From the NCBI RefSeq assembly GCF_012396315.1, contig NZ_JAAXPF010000001.1:124001-188000 (forward strand): a stretch of DNA of 64,000 nucleotides, given 5' to 3'. The DNA comes from Corynebacterium mucifaciens (lineage in GTDB: Bacteria > Actinomycetota > Actinomycetes > Mycobacteriales > Mycobacteriaceae). Under the pieces are notes generated by a model. The model ran no database searches. It was not told the DNA's origin and worked only from the letters and a program-made list of their open reading frames with translations. A program made the translations under genes and the position numbers. Below are positions 16,982-25,827 of this stretch, in pieces. The first letter of the stretch is position 1. Each line of letters opens with the position of its first letter.

Positions 16982-17055
16982 GCCCCTATAGCCCAATTGG
17001 CAGAGGCAGCGGACTTAAAATCCGCGCAGTGTCGGTTCGAGTCCGACTGGGGGCA
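16982..17055 (+). tRNA. tRNA with UAA anticodon (tRNA-Leu), short variable arm
   Basis: A 74-nt cloverleaf: acceptor GCCCCTA/TGGGGGC, D arm GCCCAATTGGCAGAGGC, anticodon stem GCGGA/TCCGC with loop CTTAAAA (anticodon TAA), T arm GTCGG-TTCGAGT-CCGAC, discriminator A. The anticodon predicts leucine, but the variable region is only 4-5 bases, whereas bacterial tRNA-Leu normally has a long class II arm. Confidence 0.85.
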
Positions 17056-17313
17056 CTATGAGAAGCGGGGTCCGCGGCGAATTCGGATAGGACCTTTCGC
17101 GGTGGCAAGATCAACGGTTTCGGAACCCTGGGTGATGATGACGGTACCGGCGTCGACAAGCTGCTGCGCCGCGTCGCGGACCGGTTGCATGAGGTCGCGC
17201 CAGTGCTCGTCGCCCAGCTCGCGGGCCACGTCGGACGGGCAGATCGAGGAGGAAGGGGCGCGGGCAGCAAGCTTCTCGACGATCACCTCACGGTATTTCG
17301 CCGCCCCTGTCAT
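17056..17313 (-). CDS. DUF3253 protein
   Basis: An 85-aa cytoplasmic protein that looks like a small winged-helix: MTGAAKYREVIVEKLAARAP, then CPSDVARELGDEHWRDLMQP and a basic end (GPIRIRRGPRFS). This pattern matches DUF3253. The start is ATG 17313, which overlaps the DoxX-like stop as ATGA, indicating translational coupling; the longer open frame upstream is antisense to that gene. The stop lies immediately beside the convergent tRNA 3' end. The function is unknown. Confidence 0.75.
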   Translation of the reverse strand: MTGAAKYREVIVEKLAARAPSSSICPSDVARELGDEHWRDLMQPVRDAAQQLVDAGTVIITQGSETVDLATAKGPIRIRRGPRFS

Positions 17314-17666
17314 CGGCGCCCGATTCGCAGCGCCGCCTGGATGAGTGGGATTTGCAGCGGTAAGCGGCCGATGGCGATGGCCTTCAGCGGCAACGACTTG
17401 TTTCGCCACTGCCAGGCCATGTTGAAGTTTGCCGGCCACACGGCGGCGAGCAGTGCTGCGGCCAGCGGGCCGCCGACTGCGCGAGTTTTTCCATTCGCCA
17501 GCAGCGCCGCCACGACGAGCTCGGCGACGCCGGAGACGTAGGTGTACGTGCGCGCGCTGCCCGGCAACGCGTCGGGCACGATTCGATCGAACGGCTCCGG
17601 TTTAGCAAAGTGCAGCACGCCCGCGCCGGCGAACAGGGGGACGAGGAGTTTCTCAAGCGGCCTCAC
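17310..17666 (-). CDS. DoxX-like small membrane protein
   Basis: A 118-aa membrane protein with four hydrophobic segments; it opens MRPLEKLLVPLFAGAGVLHF and has the FxxIVPDALPG loop and YVSGVAELV typical of the DoxX family. The GTG start overlaps the stop of the substrate-binding protein gene (GTGA), and its own stop overlaps the DUF3253 start. It is the penultimate gene of the osmolyte-transport operon. Its role there is unknown. Confidence 0.75.
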   Translation of the reverse strand: MRPLEKLLVPLFAGAGVLHFAKPEPFDRIVPDALPGSARTYTYVSGVAELVVAALLANGKTRAVGGPLAAALLAAVWPANFNMAWQWRNKSLPLKAIAIGRLPLQIPLIQAALRIGRR

Positions 17667-18589
17667 TGTTCGCTCACCCAGTCCTGGGCGATCTGCGCCG
17701 GCTCCGCGCGTTCCTCACCCACGTTGCGCAGGTTCATCTCTACGAGGTCCTCGGTGGTCAGCTTCGCGTCGATGTCGTTGATCACGGCGAGGGCGCCGTC
17801 GGGCAGCTGCCCGGAGCGGATAACGGGAACGACATTTTGCGGCGGGATGAGGTTTTCCGGGTCGTCGAGAATGACCAAGTCGGCTTCCTCACCGCTGTCC
17901 AGCAGGGCGGGGGAGGTGGTGAAGATATTGGCCACGTTGGCCGTGCCCTGCACCAGTGCCGCAACGGTGAGCGGGCCGCCGCCGTCGGAGATCGGGGTGA
18001 CGGTCACCTTCGACGCGTCGATGCCGTAGACATCCGAGAGCCCTGTCGGCCCGTACGGGCGCTCAGCGAATTCCGGCGGGGCGGCGATGGTCACGGTGTC
18101 CAGTTTGGCCAGGTCAGCGATGCTGGACAGCCCGTTCGCATCCGCAGTTTCGCGGGTGACGCGGTAGGCGTCCTTGGATTCGGCGGGGCTGAAGTCGCCT
18201 GCCTCCAGGCTGTCGGGGAGGACGGAATTAAGCGTCTCGCGCACTGCGGATTCGTCCGCGCCCTGCTCCAGCTCGCCGTAGAACTGCGTCAGATTTCCCG
18301 CGTATTCGGGTACAGCGTTGATCGCGCCGTCTTCGAGGGCCGACAGGTACACCTCGCGCGAGCCGATGCCGGATTTCACCGTCACCTCGTAACCCGCGTC
18401 GCGCAGGGCCTGGGCCCAGATCTGGCCGATGATCTCGGATTCGGGGAAGTTCGCGGTGCCGATGGTGACGGTCTGACCATCCGCATCAGCGGCGTTGTCG
18501 GCGGGCGTTGTGGGGTCCTCGTTGGCGCACGCAGTGAGCGTGAGCACCGCGGCCGCGAGGAGAGCAGGAGTGATGGGTTTCGTATGCAT
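17663..18589 (-). CDS. Glycine betaine/choline-type ABC transporter substrate-binding lipoprotein (OpuC type)
   Basis: A 308-aa lipoprotein: hydrophobic start and lipobox LTAC near residue 21, then a Thr/Asp-rich linker. The mature part opens TVTIGTANFPESEIIGQIWA and includes IGSREVYLSALEDGAINAVPEYAGNL, the hallmark of OpuCC/ProX-like quaternary-amine binding proteins. The start ATG 18589 gives a normal signal peptide. It is 11 bases after the permease gene in an ABC operon. The exact osmolyte is not predictable. Confidence 0.9.
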   Translation of the reverse strand: MHTKPITPALLAAAVLTLTACANEDPTTPADNAADADGQTVTIGTANFPESEIIGQIWAQALRDAGYEVTVKSGIGSREVYLSALEDGAINAVPEYAGNLTQFYGELEQGADESAVRETLNSVLPDSLEAGDFSPAESKDAYRVTRETADANGLSSIADLAKLDTVTIAAPPEFAERPYGPTGLSDVYGIDASKVTVTPISDGGGPLTVAALVQGTANVANIFTTSPALLDSGEEADLVILDDPENLIPPQNVVPVIRSGQLPDGALAVINDIDAKLTTEDLVEMNLRNVGEERAEPAQIAQDWVSEQ

Positions 18590-18600
18590 GCCCACCAATG

Positions 18601-19278
18601 TTAGCCGCGGGAGTGCAACCTCGGCCGCGAATAGTGCTGCGCCAGCGCGAGCACGACGTCGACGACGAGGGCCAACGCGGTTACCGCCAGCGCGCCGGCG
18701 ACCATGCGGGGATAGTCCTGGACCGCGAGGCCGTCGATAAGCAACCGCCCGAGGCCGCCGAGCCCGATGTAGGCGAGGACCGTTGCTGTGGCGAGGATTT
18801 GCACGACGCACGAGCGCAGGCCCCCGATCATGACGGGCGCCCCGAGCGGGAGTTCTACACGGGAGAGGATCTGCCTCTCGCTGTAGCCGGCGGCTCGGGC
18901 GGAGAGCACGACTTGCTCATCCACCGAGTCGAACCCGGCGACGATGCCGGCCACAAGCGGCGCGGCCCCCAACAACACCAGCGTGATCACCGCAGGCACA
19001 AGGGGCGCGGTGACGCCGAACGGGAGGACGACAGCGAGAAACGTCAGCATCCCCAGCGCGGGAAGCGCGCGCAGCGCCCCGGCGGCGGAGAGCACTGCAG
19101 ACGCGCCGCGCTTGGTGTGGCCTACCCACAGGCCCAGCGGCACCGCGATGAGTGCGGTCGCCAGCACTGCGAGCGCCGTGTAGCCGAGGTGCTGCGTGAT
19201 GCGCGCACCGAGCCCCGCGGGACCGGCCCAGTGGGATCCGTCCATGAGGTAGTGCAACGCGTCGAGGAGAAACTGCAT
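18601..19278 (-). CDS. Osmolyte ABC transporter permease (OpuCD-like)
   Basis: A 225-aa inner-membrane permease with about 5-6 helices. The conserved cytoplasmic EAA loop is visible as DEQVVLSARAAGYSERQILSRVELPLGAPVMIGG, followed by VLAYIGLGGLGRLL. The start is ATG 19278, one base after the stop of the preceding permease. The two permeases are homologous in layout and probably form a heterodimer, as in OpuC-type transporters. Confidence 0.9.
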   Translation of the reverse strand: MQFLLDALHYLMDGSHWAGPAGLGARITQHLGYTALAVLATALIAVPLGLWVGHTKRGASAVLSAAGALRALPALGMLTFLAVVLPFGVTAPLVPAVITLVLLGAAPLVAGIVAGFDSVDEQVVLSARAAGYSERQILSRVELPLGAPVMIGGLRSCVVQILATATVLAYIGLGGLGRLLIDGLAVQDYPRMVAGALAVTALALVVDVVLALAQHYSRPRLHSRG

Positions 19279-19279
19279 G

Positions 19280-19924
19280 TTAGGACCTCGCCTTCGTCCA
19301 CGGCATGGTGGCGCGGCCAAGGATGACAAGGACGGCGTCGACGGCGACGGCAAGGACGACGGTGCCGATCAGGCCAGCGAGGATCTCGGTGGGAAACGAG
19401 CGCTGGAAACCCTCGGTGAACAGCGTGCCGAGCGATTGCACACCGATCAACGCCCCAACGGACACCAAGCTGACGGTGGATGCTGTGGCCACCCGCAACC
19501 CGCTGAGGAGACCGGGGCCCGCGAGCGGCAACTCCACCGCGGCGACGCGTTTGAACGGCGGGTACCCGGCCGCAGCCGCCGACTGGCGCACGTCCTGCGG
19601 AACCGCACCGAAGGCGTCGGCGGCGGAGCGCACCATGAGCGCGATGCCGTAGAGCACCATGGCCGCAACCACGTTGAGGGGAGACAGGATCGAGGTCCCC
19701 AAAACCAGGGGCATGAGGATGAACATGGCGAGCGACGGCACGACGTAAATCAAACTCGTGAGCACGACCAGCACCTCTCGCGCGGCGCCCGAGCGGTTAG
19801 CCAACCACCCAAGCGGCACCGCGACAACAAACGCGAGTGCGACCGCGGGCAGGGCAATGAGCAGGTGGTCCAACGCCAAGTGGAAAATCCTGCCGCCATT
19901 GGCGCTCAGCCACGCCCAGTTCAC
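19280..19924 (-). CDS. Osmolyte ABC transporter permease (OpuCB-like)
   Basis: A 214-aa membrane protein. The EAA loop reads PQDVRQSAAAAGYPPFKRVAAVELP, and VSVGALIGVQSLGTLFTEGF follows. The GTG start overlaps the ATPase stop (GTGA at 19921-19924), so translation is coupled. Partner of the permease at 18601. Confidence 0.9.
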   Translation of the reverse strand: MNWAWLSANGGRIFHLALDHLLIALPAVALAFVVAVPLGWLANRSGAAREVLVVLTSLIYVVPSLAMFILMPLVLGTSILSPLNVVAAMVLYGIALMVRSAADAFGAVPQDVRQSAAAAGYPPFKRVAAVELPLAGPGLLSGLRVATASTVSLVSVGALIGVQSLGTLFTEGFQRSFPTEILAGLIGTVVLAVAVDAVLVILGRATMPWTKARS

Positions 19925-20745
19925 GCGAGAACTCCCTTCACGGTGCCGGACCCGTCAACCAGCACGTTCGCGCCGTCCCGCTTGACGACGGTTAGCTCGC
20001 GCCCGTCCAGCCCAATGAAGTCCCGGACACGTGCGCTGGCTGGGTGGGCCATGATGTCCTCGGGGCTGCCCGCCTGTTCGACCGCAGCTCGCTCGCCCAG
20101 CACCACGACTTGGTCGCCCATCTTGAAGGCCTCGTCGATGTCGTGAGTGACCATGAGCACGGTGGTGTGGAGGCGGTCGCGGATGCCCAGAATCTCGTCC
20201 TGCAGCTTGCGGCGCACCACCGGGTCGACGGCCGCGAACGGCTCGTCCATCATGATGATGTCTGGGCGGTTGACTAGGCCGCGGGCCACCCCGACTCGCT
20301 GAGCCTGGCCGCCGGAGAGCTCGCCGGGGTAGCGATCCGCGAGCGCGGGGTCGAGGTTGACCAGCTCGAGCATCTCCAGAGCACGCTCCCGCGCGTCCTT
20401 TTTGCTAGCCCCGGCCAGACGTGCGATGTCGGCGACGTTGTCCAGGGCGGTGCGGTGCGGCATCAGGCCCGAATGCTGCATGACGTAGCCGATGGAGCGG
20501 CGCAGCTCCACCGGATCCGCATCGGCCACATCGCGGCCGCGGACGAGCACCTGGCCGGCGGTGGGCTCGACCATGCGGTTAACCATGCGCAGCAGCGTGG
20601 TTTTGCCGCACCCGGAGGGGCCGACGAAAACGGTGGTTTCGCCCTCGCTGACCGTGTAGCTGAACGTGTCCACGGCCGCGTTGCCAGCGCCCGGGTAGGT
20701 CTTGGACACGGAACGGAATTCGATCACTTCGGCCACTTCGCTCAC
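19921..20745 (-). CDS. Osmolyte ABC transporter ATP-binding protein (OpuCA/ProV-like)
   Basis: A 274-aa ABC ATPase powering the operon's transporter. Walker A VGPSGCGKTTLL near residue 40, Q-loop region YVMQHSGLMPHR, signature LSGGQAQRVGVARGL, Walker B IIMMDEPFAAVDP and H-loop THDIDEAF are intact. The short tail after residue 240 may be a remnant of the CBS region of longer relatives. The GTG start (20745) is preceded 8 bases upstream by TAGGGT, which suggests a leaderless mRNA. Confidence 0.93.
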   Translation of the reverse strand: MSEVAEVIEFRSVSKTYPGAGNAAVDTFSYTVSEGETTVFVGPSGCGKTTLLRMVNRMVEPTAGQVLVRGRDVADADPVELRRSIGYVMQHSGLMPHRTALDNVADIARLAGASKKDARERALEMLELVNLDPALADRYPGELSGGQAQRVGVARGLVNRPDIIMMDEPFAAVDPVVRRKLQDEILGIRDRLHTTVLMVTHDIDEAFKMGDQVVVLGERAAVEQAGSPEDIMAHPASARVRDFIGLDGRELTVVKRDGANVLVDGSGTVKGVLA

Positions 20746-20755
20746 CGCACCGACC

Positions 20756-22135
20756 CTACCGTGCAGTCTTGATGTCGTCGTATGCAGCGAGCGCGGTCTT
20801 CCGCGACGCTTTGATGTCCACCATCGGCTCCGGGTAGCCGGGCAGCAGCGCCTCCGGCGCCCAACGCGACACGTACGCGCCGGCGGGATCAAACTTTTCC
20901 TGCTGCGTGAGCGGGTTGAAGATGCGGAAGTACGGCGCGGCGTCGTCGCCCGAGCCCGCCACCCACTGCCAATTGAAGGGGTTGGAGGCGGTATCCGCGT
21001 CGACGAGCGTGTCCCAGAACCATTCCTCGCCGTGGCGCCAGTGAATGCCCAGGTTCTTGGTGAGCCAGGATCCCACCACCATGCGCACCCGGTTGTGCAT
21101 GGTGCCGGTGCGCCACAGCTCGTGCATGCCTGCGTCGACAAGCGGCACCCCGGTAGCTCCCCGCTGCCACTGGGCGAGTTGGTCTAAGTGCTGCGCCGCG
21201 TCTGCATCCGGTTCCATCGCGGCACTCGCAAACGCGGCGGCATGTTCCCACGGTGCCGCGTTGGCGCTCCACGCCCACTCGAAGCGGTTGAACTGCTCGC
21301 GCACGTTGTGCACCGCCAGATCCGGAAGGTGGTAGTAGCGGTGCCAGGCGAAGTCGCGCCACACGAGCTGGCGCAGAAACGCCCACGCATCTGGCGCGGC
21401 GTTGGGGTGCTCCTCGGCGAACGCCACGGTTTCCGCCCACACGTAGCCCGGGGAGAGCTCGCCGAAGCGCAGGTGGGCGCTCAGCCCGGACGTCGCGCCG
21501 GGGGTCAGGTCGTTGTTGTCGTATCTGTGCCCGTCGGCCAGGCCGTCCAGGAACTCATGGAATCGGCGCAACGCTGCGTCCTCGCCCGGTGTGTTGTGCG
21601 CAGCCAGTTCCTCCGCCCACGACGGCGGGGCCGGAACCTCCAGTCGCGTGCCCCCGGGGAGCGACGGCGCAGCCACCGGGCGTGGGGGATGCGCCGCTAA
21701 GTGCTGCTGCATCGCCTTGTAAAACGGCGTGAACACCCGGTACGGCGTGCCGGACCCGGTGGCGATGTCCCACGGCTCCGCCAGCAAAAACCCGGGGAAG
21801 GTGCGTGCGTCGACGGCTCGCTTGACCTCGGCGTCGAGCTCGACCGCGTCGTAACGGCGGTTCCACACCACCTCAGCGTCCATCTCGCGGGCGAGGCGTG
21901 GCACGATTTCGCGCGGGTCGCCCGCCTCGCGGATGAGGGGCAGCTTCTCGCTGAGGGCTGCGGCGCTGCGCTCTCTCCACCACGCGGCCGCGCGGCCGAG
22001 GGGGCGGGCAGCGGAGGAGTCGTCGATAAGCACACCGGCAACATCGCCGCGCGACGCGGCGTACGCGAGGGCGGGGTTGTCGGTGGCGCGGAGGTCGTCG
22101 CGGAACCAGACGAGCGTCGTTGGGGTGGTGGGCAC
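20756..22135 (-). CDS. phrB: Deoxyribodipyrimidine photolyase
   Basis: A 459-aa light-dependent DNA repair flavoprotein that splits cyclobutane pyrimidine dimers. The N-terminal antenna domain opens [16 protein letters not shown]. The FAD/DNA-binding domain shows [60 protein letters not shown] and the [18 protein letters not shown] block, which is conserved in class I CPD photolyases. GTG start at 22135. It runs into the ABC operon with a 10-base gap. Confidence 0.95.
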   Translation of the reverse strand: MPTTPTTLVWFRDDLRATDNPALAYAASRGDVAGVLIDDSSAARPLGRAAAWWRERSAAALSEKLPLIREAGDPREIVPRLAREMDAEVVWNRRYDAVELDAEVKRAVDARTFPGFLLAEPWDIATGSGTPYRVFTPFYKAMQQHLAAHPPRPVAAPSLPGGTRLEVPAPPSWAEELAAHNTPGEDAALRRFHEFLDGLADGHRYDNNDLTPGATSGLSAHLRFGELSPGYVWAETVAFAEEHPNAAPDAWAFLRQLVWRDFAWHRYYHLPDLAVHNVREQFNRFEWAWSANAAPWEHAAAFASAAMEPDADAAQHLDQLAQWQRGATGVPLVDAGMHELWRTGTMHNRVRMVVGSWLTKNLGIHWRHGEEWFWDTLVDADTASNPFNWQWVAGSGDDAAPYFRIFNPLTQQEKFDPAGAYVSRWAPEALLPGYPEPMVDIKASRKTALAAYDDIKTAR

Positions 22136-22164
22136 GGGTGCGTCCCTTCAGTACAGTTGGGGCC

Positions 22165-22629
22165 ATGACTGATCGTATGAATGTTGAATCGTTCAACCTG
22201 GACCACACCAAGGTAGCCGCCCCGTTTATCCGCCTGGCGGACCGCAAGGAGCTGCCCCACGGTGACACGCTGGTGAAGTACGACATCCGCTTCAAGCAGC
22301 CCAACGTGGAGCACTTGGAGATGCCAGCAGTGCACTCGATTGAGCACATGTTCGCCGAGCACGCGCGCAACCACGCCGACAACGTGATCGACTTCGGCCC
22401 GATGGGGTGCCAGACCGGCTTTTACCTCCTGCTCTCCGGTGACCCGTCCGAGGCTGAGGTGGCGGAGCTCGTCGAGAAGACCTTGACGGACATCACCCAG
22501 GCAGACGAGGTGCCAGCCGCCAACGAGCAGCAGTGCGGTTGGGGCGCAAACCACGATCTCGCCGCCGCGAAGCGCGAGGCTCAGGCGTTCTTGGACAAGC
22601 GCGCCGAGTGGGGCACCGTATTCAAGTAA
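22165..22629 (+). CDS. luxS: S-ribosylhomocysteine lyase (AI-2 synthase)
   Basis: A 154-aa enzyme of the activated methyl cycle that cleaves S-ribosylhomocysteine to homocysteine and the AI-2 precursor. The metal ligands H57-S-I-E60-H61 and C124 (CGWG) and the catalytic Cys of FGPMGCQTG (C82) are all present. The start is ATG 22165; TACAGT lies 7 bases upstream, so the mRNA may be leaderless. Divergent from phrB. Confidence 0.96.
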   Translation: MTDRMNVESFNLDHTKVAAPFIRLADRKELPHGDTLVKYDIRFKQPNVEHLEMPAVHSIEHMFAEHARNHADNVIDFGPMGCQTGFYLLLSGDPSEAEVAELVEKTLTDITQADEVPAANEQQCGWGANHDLAAAKREAQAFLDKRAEWGTVFK

Positions 22630-22630
22630 A

Positions 22631-22649
22631 CCGGCCCCCGCAGCCGGGG
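22631..22649. terminator. Weak hairpin between luxS and the SUFU gene
   Basis: CCCCG (22636-22640) pairs with CGGGG (22645-22649) over a 4-base loop, between convergent stops. A short GC-rich stem without a T-run. Confidence 0.3.
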
Positions 22650-22651
22650 TG

Positions 22652-23578
22652 TTAGGTATTCGGATCCACCACGCGGATCTCAAGGGGCGCGGTGCGCAGA
22701 CGGTACACGCCTGGCGCCGCGTCGAATACTGCCAGCAGCTCGTGCCCGAACGCCGTGGTCGCGGGCACAATGATGTGGTCGTCTGCGAGCTCGGCAGTGG
22801 GGCAGTGGGGATCGAATAACAGCCACGTATCGCCGTTGAGCAAAGCGAACGTCCGGCCGTGTAGCAGGCGGTGGCGCGCGGCCCGCACCACCGCCCGAGC
22901 GGCCGCGGTGTCCATGTCCACGCGGCCCGACGCATCAACGTCGAGGAAGCGCGCGTGCATAGCACCTATCGACGACCCTTCGGCCCCCACCACCCTGTCC
23001 AGCATTTCGCGGTCGCCGGGATGTGCACTGAGCGGCGCGCGATCTGTGGACGTCATGGATAAGGGGACGCGGTCGCCTATCAGTGCCGCAAACTTCAGCG
23101 GGTCCCACGACAGCATCCGCTCGAAGTCGTCTCCGGCTAGGCCCACGGCGCAGGTGAAGCAGATGAAGCCGGTCGGCCCGTCCAGCACGCCGAGGAGCGG
23201 GTCGGTGACGAACACGAATCCCGTCAGCGTTCCCCGAGGAGCATCTAGCGACAGGTAGTGGCCGGGCTCGATCTCGTCGCGCGCTGCGCGGGCGAGCACG
23301 TCCGCCGGCCACTGCTGCGGGAGCGCAGGCGCGCCGGGCACCCGCATCGTCAGCTCCGTCTGCGTGCCCGCAGACGGCTGCGACGAGGCGACACGGGACA
23401 CACCGAACGTGGTGTACAGGACGTGGGGGACCGGTTCTGCGAGTATGTAGGCGTGGACCTCAAGGCTGCGGTAGGCAAACACATACGCGTCTTCGCTGCC
23501 GGTGACGTTGCGGATGTGCTCGCGCACCGCGTCGCCGCCTGTGCGGGGACCGTGCCGCGCATTCTCAAACACACCCAT
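22652..23578 (-). CDS. Suppressor-of-fused (SUFU) domain protein
   Basis: A 308-aa cytoplasmic protein. Residues about 1-180 match the SUFU-like domain: VHAYILAEPVPHVLYTTFGV, then ELTMRVPG, WPADVLARAARDEIEPGHYL, GFVFVTDPLLGVLDGP and DDFERMLSWDPLKFAALIGD. The rest is not recognised. The start ATG 23578 (MGVFENARHGP) is chosen over the longer frame because the upstream part covers the divergent promoter region. In bacteria such domains often occur as immunity or accessory proteins; here there is no toxin partner next to it, so the role is open. Confidence 0.7.
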   Translation of the reverse strand: MGVFENARHGPRTGGDAVREHIRNVTGSEDAYVFAYRSLEVHAYILAEPVPHVLYTTFGVSRVASSQPSAGTQTELTMRVPGAPALPQQWPADVLARAARDEIEPGHYLSLDAPRGTLTGFVFVTDPLLGVLDGPTGFICFTCAVGLAGDDFERMLSWDPLKFAALIGDRVPLSMTSTDRAPLSAHPGDREMLDRVVGAEGSSIGAMHARFLDVDASGRVDMDTAAARAVVRAARHRLLHGRTFALLNGDTWLLFDPHCPTAELADDHIIVPATTAFGHELLAVFDAAPGVYRLRTAPLEIRVVDPNT

Positions 23579-23751
23579 GGGCCCACCATATCGCCGCCTG
23601 GATGTACGGGCGACGCAGCTGTGGGAACCTTTTAACAACGTGTGACGTTGTAGACATTGAACTCTTTGGGCCGGCTGTTCTTTAAGACCCCGGGACAGCA
23701 TCCCGGTCCGGGAATGACGGTACGCAACTTTTTGGAAAGGATCTGTGCGAC
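23579..23751. promoter_or_regulatory. Divergent intergenic region with two inverted repeats
   Basis: It holds ACAACGT-GTG-ACGTTGT (23635-23651), a 7-bp palindrome with a 3-base spacer, and CCGGGA-CAGCA-TCCCGG about 40 bases further on. Either could be an operator for the SUFU gene or the Bax-inhibitor gene. No clear -35/-10 pair was assigned. Confidence 0.4.
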
Positions 23752-24567
23752 GTGAGAAGCACTAACCCCGTTCTGCGCAATCTGCCGGAGGCGGAGGCGA
23801 ATAACGGCTACGGCTACCAGGCCGGCCAGACCGCCACGCTGCCGGGGTATGCGCCCGACATCAACGAAAACCGCCCGATGACGGTGGACGACGTAGTGAC
23901 GAAGACCGGTATCACGCTGGTCGTCATTATCGCGTTTGCCGCCGTCAACTTCGCCATCTACGCCAGCGGCAACATCGGCCTCGGCTCCATGCTCACTATC
24001 GTCGGCGCCATCGGCGGGTTCGTCACCACCCTGGTGCACGCGTTCCGCCGCGAATTCGGCTCGCCCGTTGTCACCCTCATCTACGCCGCGTTTGAGGGCT
24101 TGTTCCTCGGCGGCTTCTCAATTTTGGTTTCAGGCTGGTTCACCGTCGGCGGCGCCGACGCTGGCCAAATGATCTTCCAGGCCATCCTGGGCACGGTCGG
24201 TGTGTTCATCGGCATGCTGGTGGTCTACCGTCGTGGCGCGATCCGCGTCACCCCGCGTTTCAACCGCGTGCTCACGGGCGCCATTTTCGGCGTCGCGATC
24301 ATGGCCCTGGGTAACCTCCTGCTGGCCATCTTCGCCGGAACCTCCCCGCTGCGCGACGGCGGCACCCTGTCCATCGTCTTTGGCGTGATCTGCATTGTGC
24401 TTGCGGCCCTGTCGTTCCTGCAGGACTTTGACCTGGCGGACAAGCTTGTCCGCACCGGCGCGCCGGAGCGTGCGTCCTGGGGCGTCGCCCTGGGTTTGGC
24501 CGTGACGCTGGTCTGGCTCTACACCGAAATCCTGCGCCTGCTGTCCTACTTCTCCAACGACCGCTAG
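23752..24567 (+). CDS. Bax inhibitor-1/YccA family membrane protein
   Basis: A 271-aa protein with about 7 membrane segments. Features of the actinobacterial BI-1-like group: MTVDDVVTKTGITLVVIIAF, YAAFEGLFLGGFS, VFGVICIVLAALSFLQDFDL and a GAPERASWGVALGLAVTLVW end with an acidic intramembrane residue region. The GTG start at 23752 follows GGAAAGGAT. The family is linked to calcium leak and stress tolerance, but bacterial roles are poorly defined. A shared terminator follows. Confidence 0.88.
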   Translation: MRSTNPVLRNLPEAEANNGYGYQAGQTATLPGYAPDINENRPMTVDDVVTKTGITLVVIIAFAAVNFAIYASGNIGLGSMLTIVGAIGGFVTTLVHAFRREFGSPVVTLIYAAFEGLFLGGFSILVSGWFTVGGADAGQMIFQAILGTVGVFIGMLVVYRRGAIRVTPRFNRVLTGAIFGVAIMALGNLLLAIFAGTSPLRDGGTLSIVFGVICIVLAALSFLQDFDLADKLVRTGAPERASWGVALGLAVTLVWLYTEILRLLSYFSNDR

Positions 24568-24579
24568 GAAGCGCACAAC

Positions 24580-24618
24580 AAAGCGCCTCGCACCGGGTTG
24601 TCCGGAGCTAGGCGCTTT
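24580..24618. terminator. Bidirectional terminator
   Basis: AAAGCGCCT (24580-24588) pairs with AGGCGCTTT (24610-24618), giving A-rich and T-rich flanks on both strands. It lies between convergent genes. Confidence 0.8.
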
Positions 24619-24630
24619 ACCCGTATTGGC

Positions 24631-25161
24631 TTAGTACTCGTTGTCAGGGACCACCGACTGACCGTCGACGGAGATGGTGGTGAAGACCACCTCGCCGTCA
24701 ACCATCTCCGGGTTGCCCAGCACAACCTTCACGCCCTCCTCGCGGTTGTCGGGGGAGACCACCACGCGGGTCGCGGTGCCCTCGGCGAGGTCCTCGCCCC
24801 ACTGATCCCACACGATGTCCTCGAGGAAATCGTCCTGCTTCTGGCAATCCACGGTCAGGCGCTCCGGACGCACCAGCCCGGTGGCGCCGCAGTTGTTGAA
24901 CGCCGGGGTGCCAGCAGCGGCGGCAGTTGTGCGCTCCTGGCTCAGCTCGTTGGCTTCGGTGACGTTGGTCGCCTCAGCGCTCGAGGTCGCCTGAGCGGTC
25001 GTGGTACCGCCGACACCCTTGAGGGAGGTCGGGTCCTGGCCGGTGGCCGTGTCAACCTTCTCATCGGACGGGTTCTCGTGCGGAGGGGTGCAACCTGCCA
25101 GGGCGAGCGCCGCCACGGCGGCGACTCCGGCAACTGCTTTGCGGGAAGAGGTGGCAATCAC
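24631..25161 (-). CDS. Putative lipoprotein
   Basis: A 176-aa secreted lipoprotein: basic N-terminus, Ala-rich hydrophobic core and lipobox LAGC near residue 24, a Thr/Ser/Glu linker, then a compact domain with two cysteines (NNCGATG and TVDCQKQ). The GTG start at 25161 follows AGGAAT. I do not recognise the family. It lies 38 bases downstream of greA. Confidence 0.7.
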   Translation of the reverse strand: MIATSSRKAVAGVAAVAALALAGCTPPHENPSDEKVDTATGQDPTSLKGVGGTTTAQATSSAEATNVTEANELSQERTTAAAAGTPAFNNCGATGLVRPERLTVDCQKQDDFLEDIVWDQWGEDLAEGTATRVVVSPDNREEGVKVVLGNPEMVDGEVVFTTISVDGQSVVPDNEY

Positions 25162-25199
25162 AGGGATATTCCTATCGTTGGAAACGGGAAAAGGTTTGG

Positions 25200-25721
25200 C
25201 TACTTCGCGCGGGGCGTGGAGGCCTTGTCTGAATCATACGGCTCGGCGGAGACGACGGTGACAGAGATCTCTCGGCCGTTTGGTGCCGTGTACGTGCGGG
25301 TCTCGCCCTCGGAGGCGCCCACAACAGCTGCGCCGAGCGGGGAGTTCTCCGAGTACGTCTCCAAGTCCGCGTTGTCCGTGGAGGCCGCGCGGGTGCCGAT
25401 GAGGAAGGTCTCGCGGTCGTCTTCGTCGCCGTCGTAGTACACGTGCACCACGGAACCCACGTGGGCGACACCCTCGACCACACCGGAGCGCTCGGTGGTG
25501 GAGTTAGACAGGATCTCGGAGATCTGATTGATGCGCGCCTCCTCCTGATCCTGCTGCTCACGGGCCGCGTCGTAGCCCGCGTTCTCCTTCAGGTCGCCCT
25601 CCTCGCGGCGCTCGTTGATTTCGGCGGCGATGACCGGGCGATTGTCAATGAGCTGCTGCAGTTCGGCCTCGAGCTTGGCCTTCATCTCGGGAGTGATGTA
25701 CTGCTGCTGGGTTTCAGCCAT
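25200..25721 (-). CDS. greA: Transcription elongation factor GreA
   Basis: A 173-aa factor that rescues backtracked RNA polymerase by stimulating transcript cleavage. The N-terminal coiled coil carries the functional acidic tip GDLKENAGYDAAREQQ (about residues 42-57), and the C-terminal FKBP-like domain contains SPLGAAVVGASEGE. Length is normal for actinobacteria. The start is ATG 25721 behind AAGGTTGAGACC. Confidence 0.95.
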   Translation of the reverse strand: MAETQQQYITPEMKAKLEAELQQLIDNRPVIAAEINERREEGDLKENAGYDAAREQQDQEEARINQISEILSNSTTERSGVVEGVAHVGSVVHVYYDGDEDDRETFLIGTRAASTDNADLETYSENSPLGAAVVGASEGETRTYTAPNGREISVTVVSAEPYDSDKASTPRAK

Positions 25722-25753
25722 AAAGGTCTCAACCTTCCCTGATACGTGAAATA

Positions 25754-25772
25754 GGCCCGCCGCTAGCGGGCC
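25754..25772 (-). terminator. Short strong hairpin upstream of greA
   Basis: GGCCCGC-CGCTA-GCGGGCC lies between the stop of the DUF4307 gene and the greA start on the minus strand. It could end the upstream transcript; no T-run is present. Confidence 0.45.
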
Positions 25773-25827
25773 GAAGTGTGCAGATATACGGGCGAAAGAT
25801 TACCACATGGCGCGGTGCCGAATCCCG

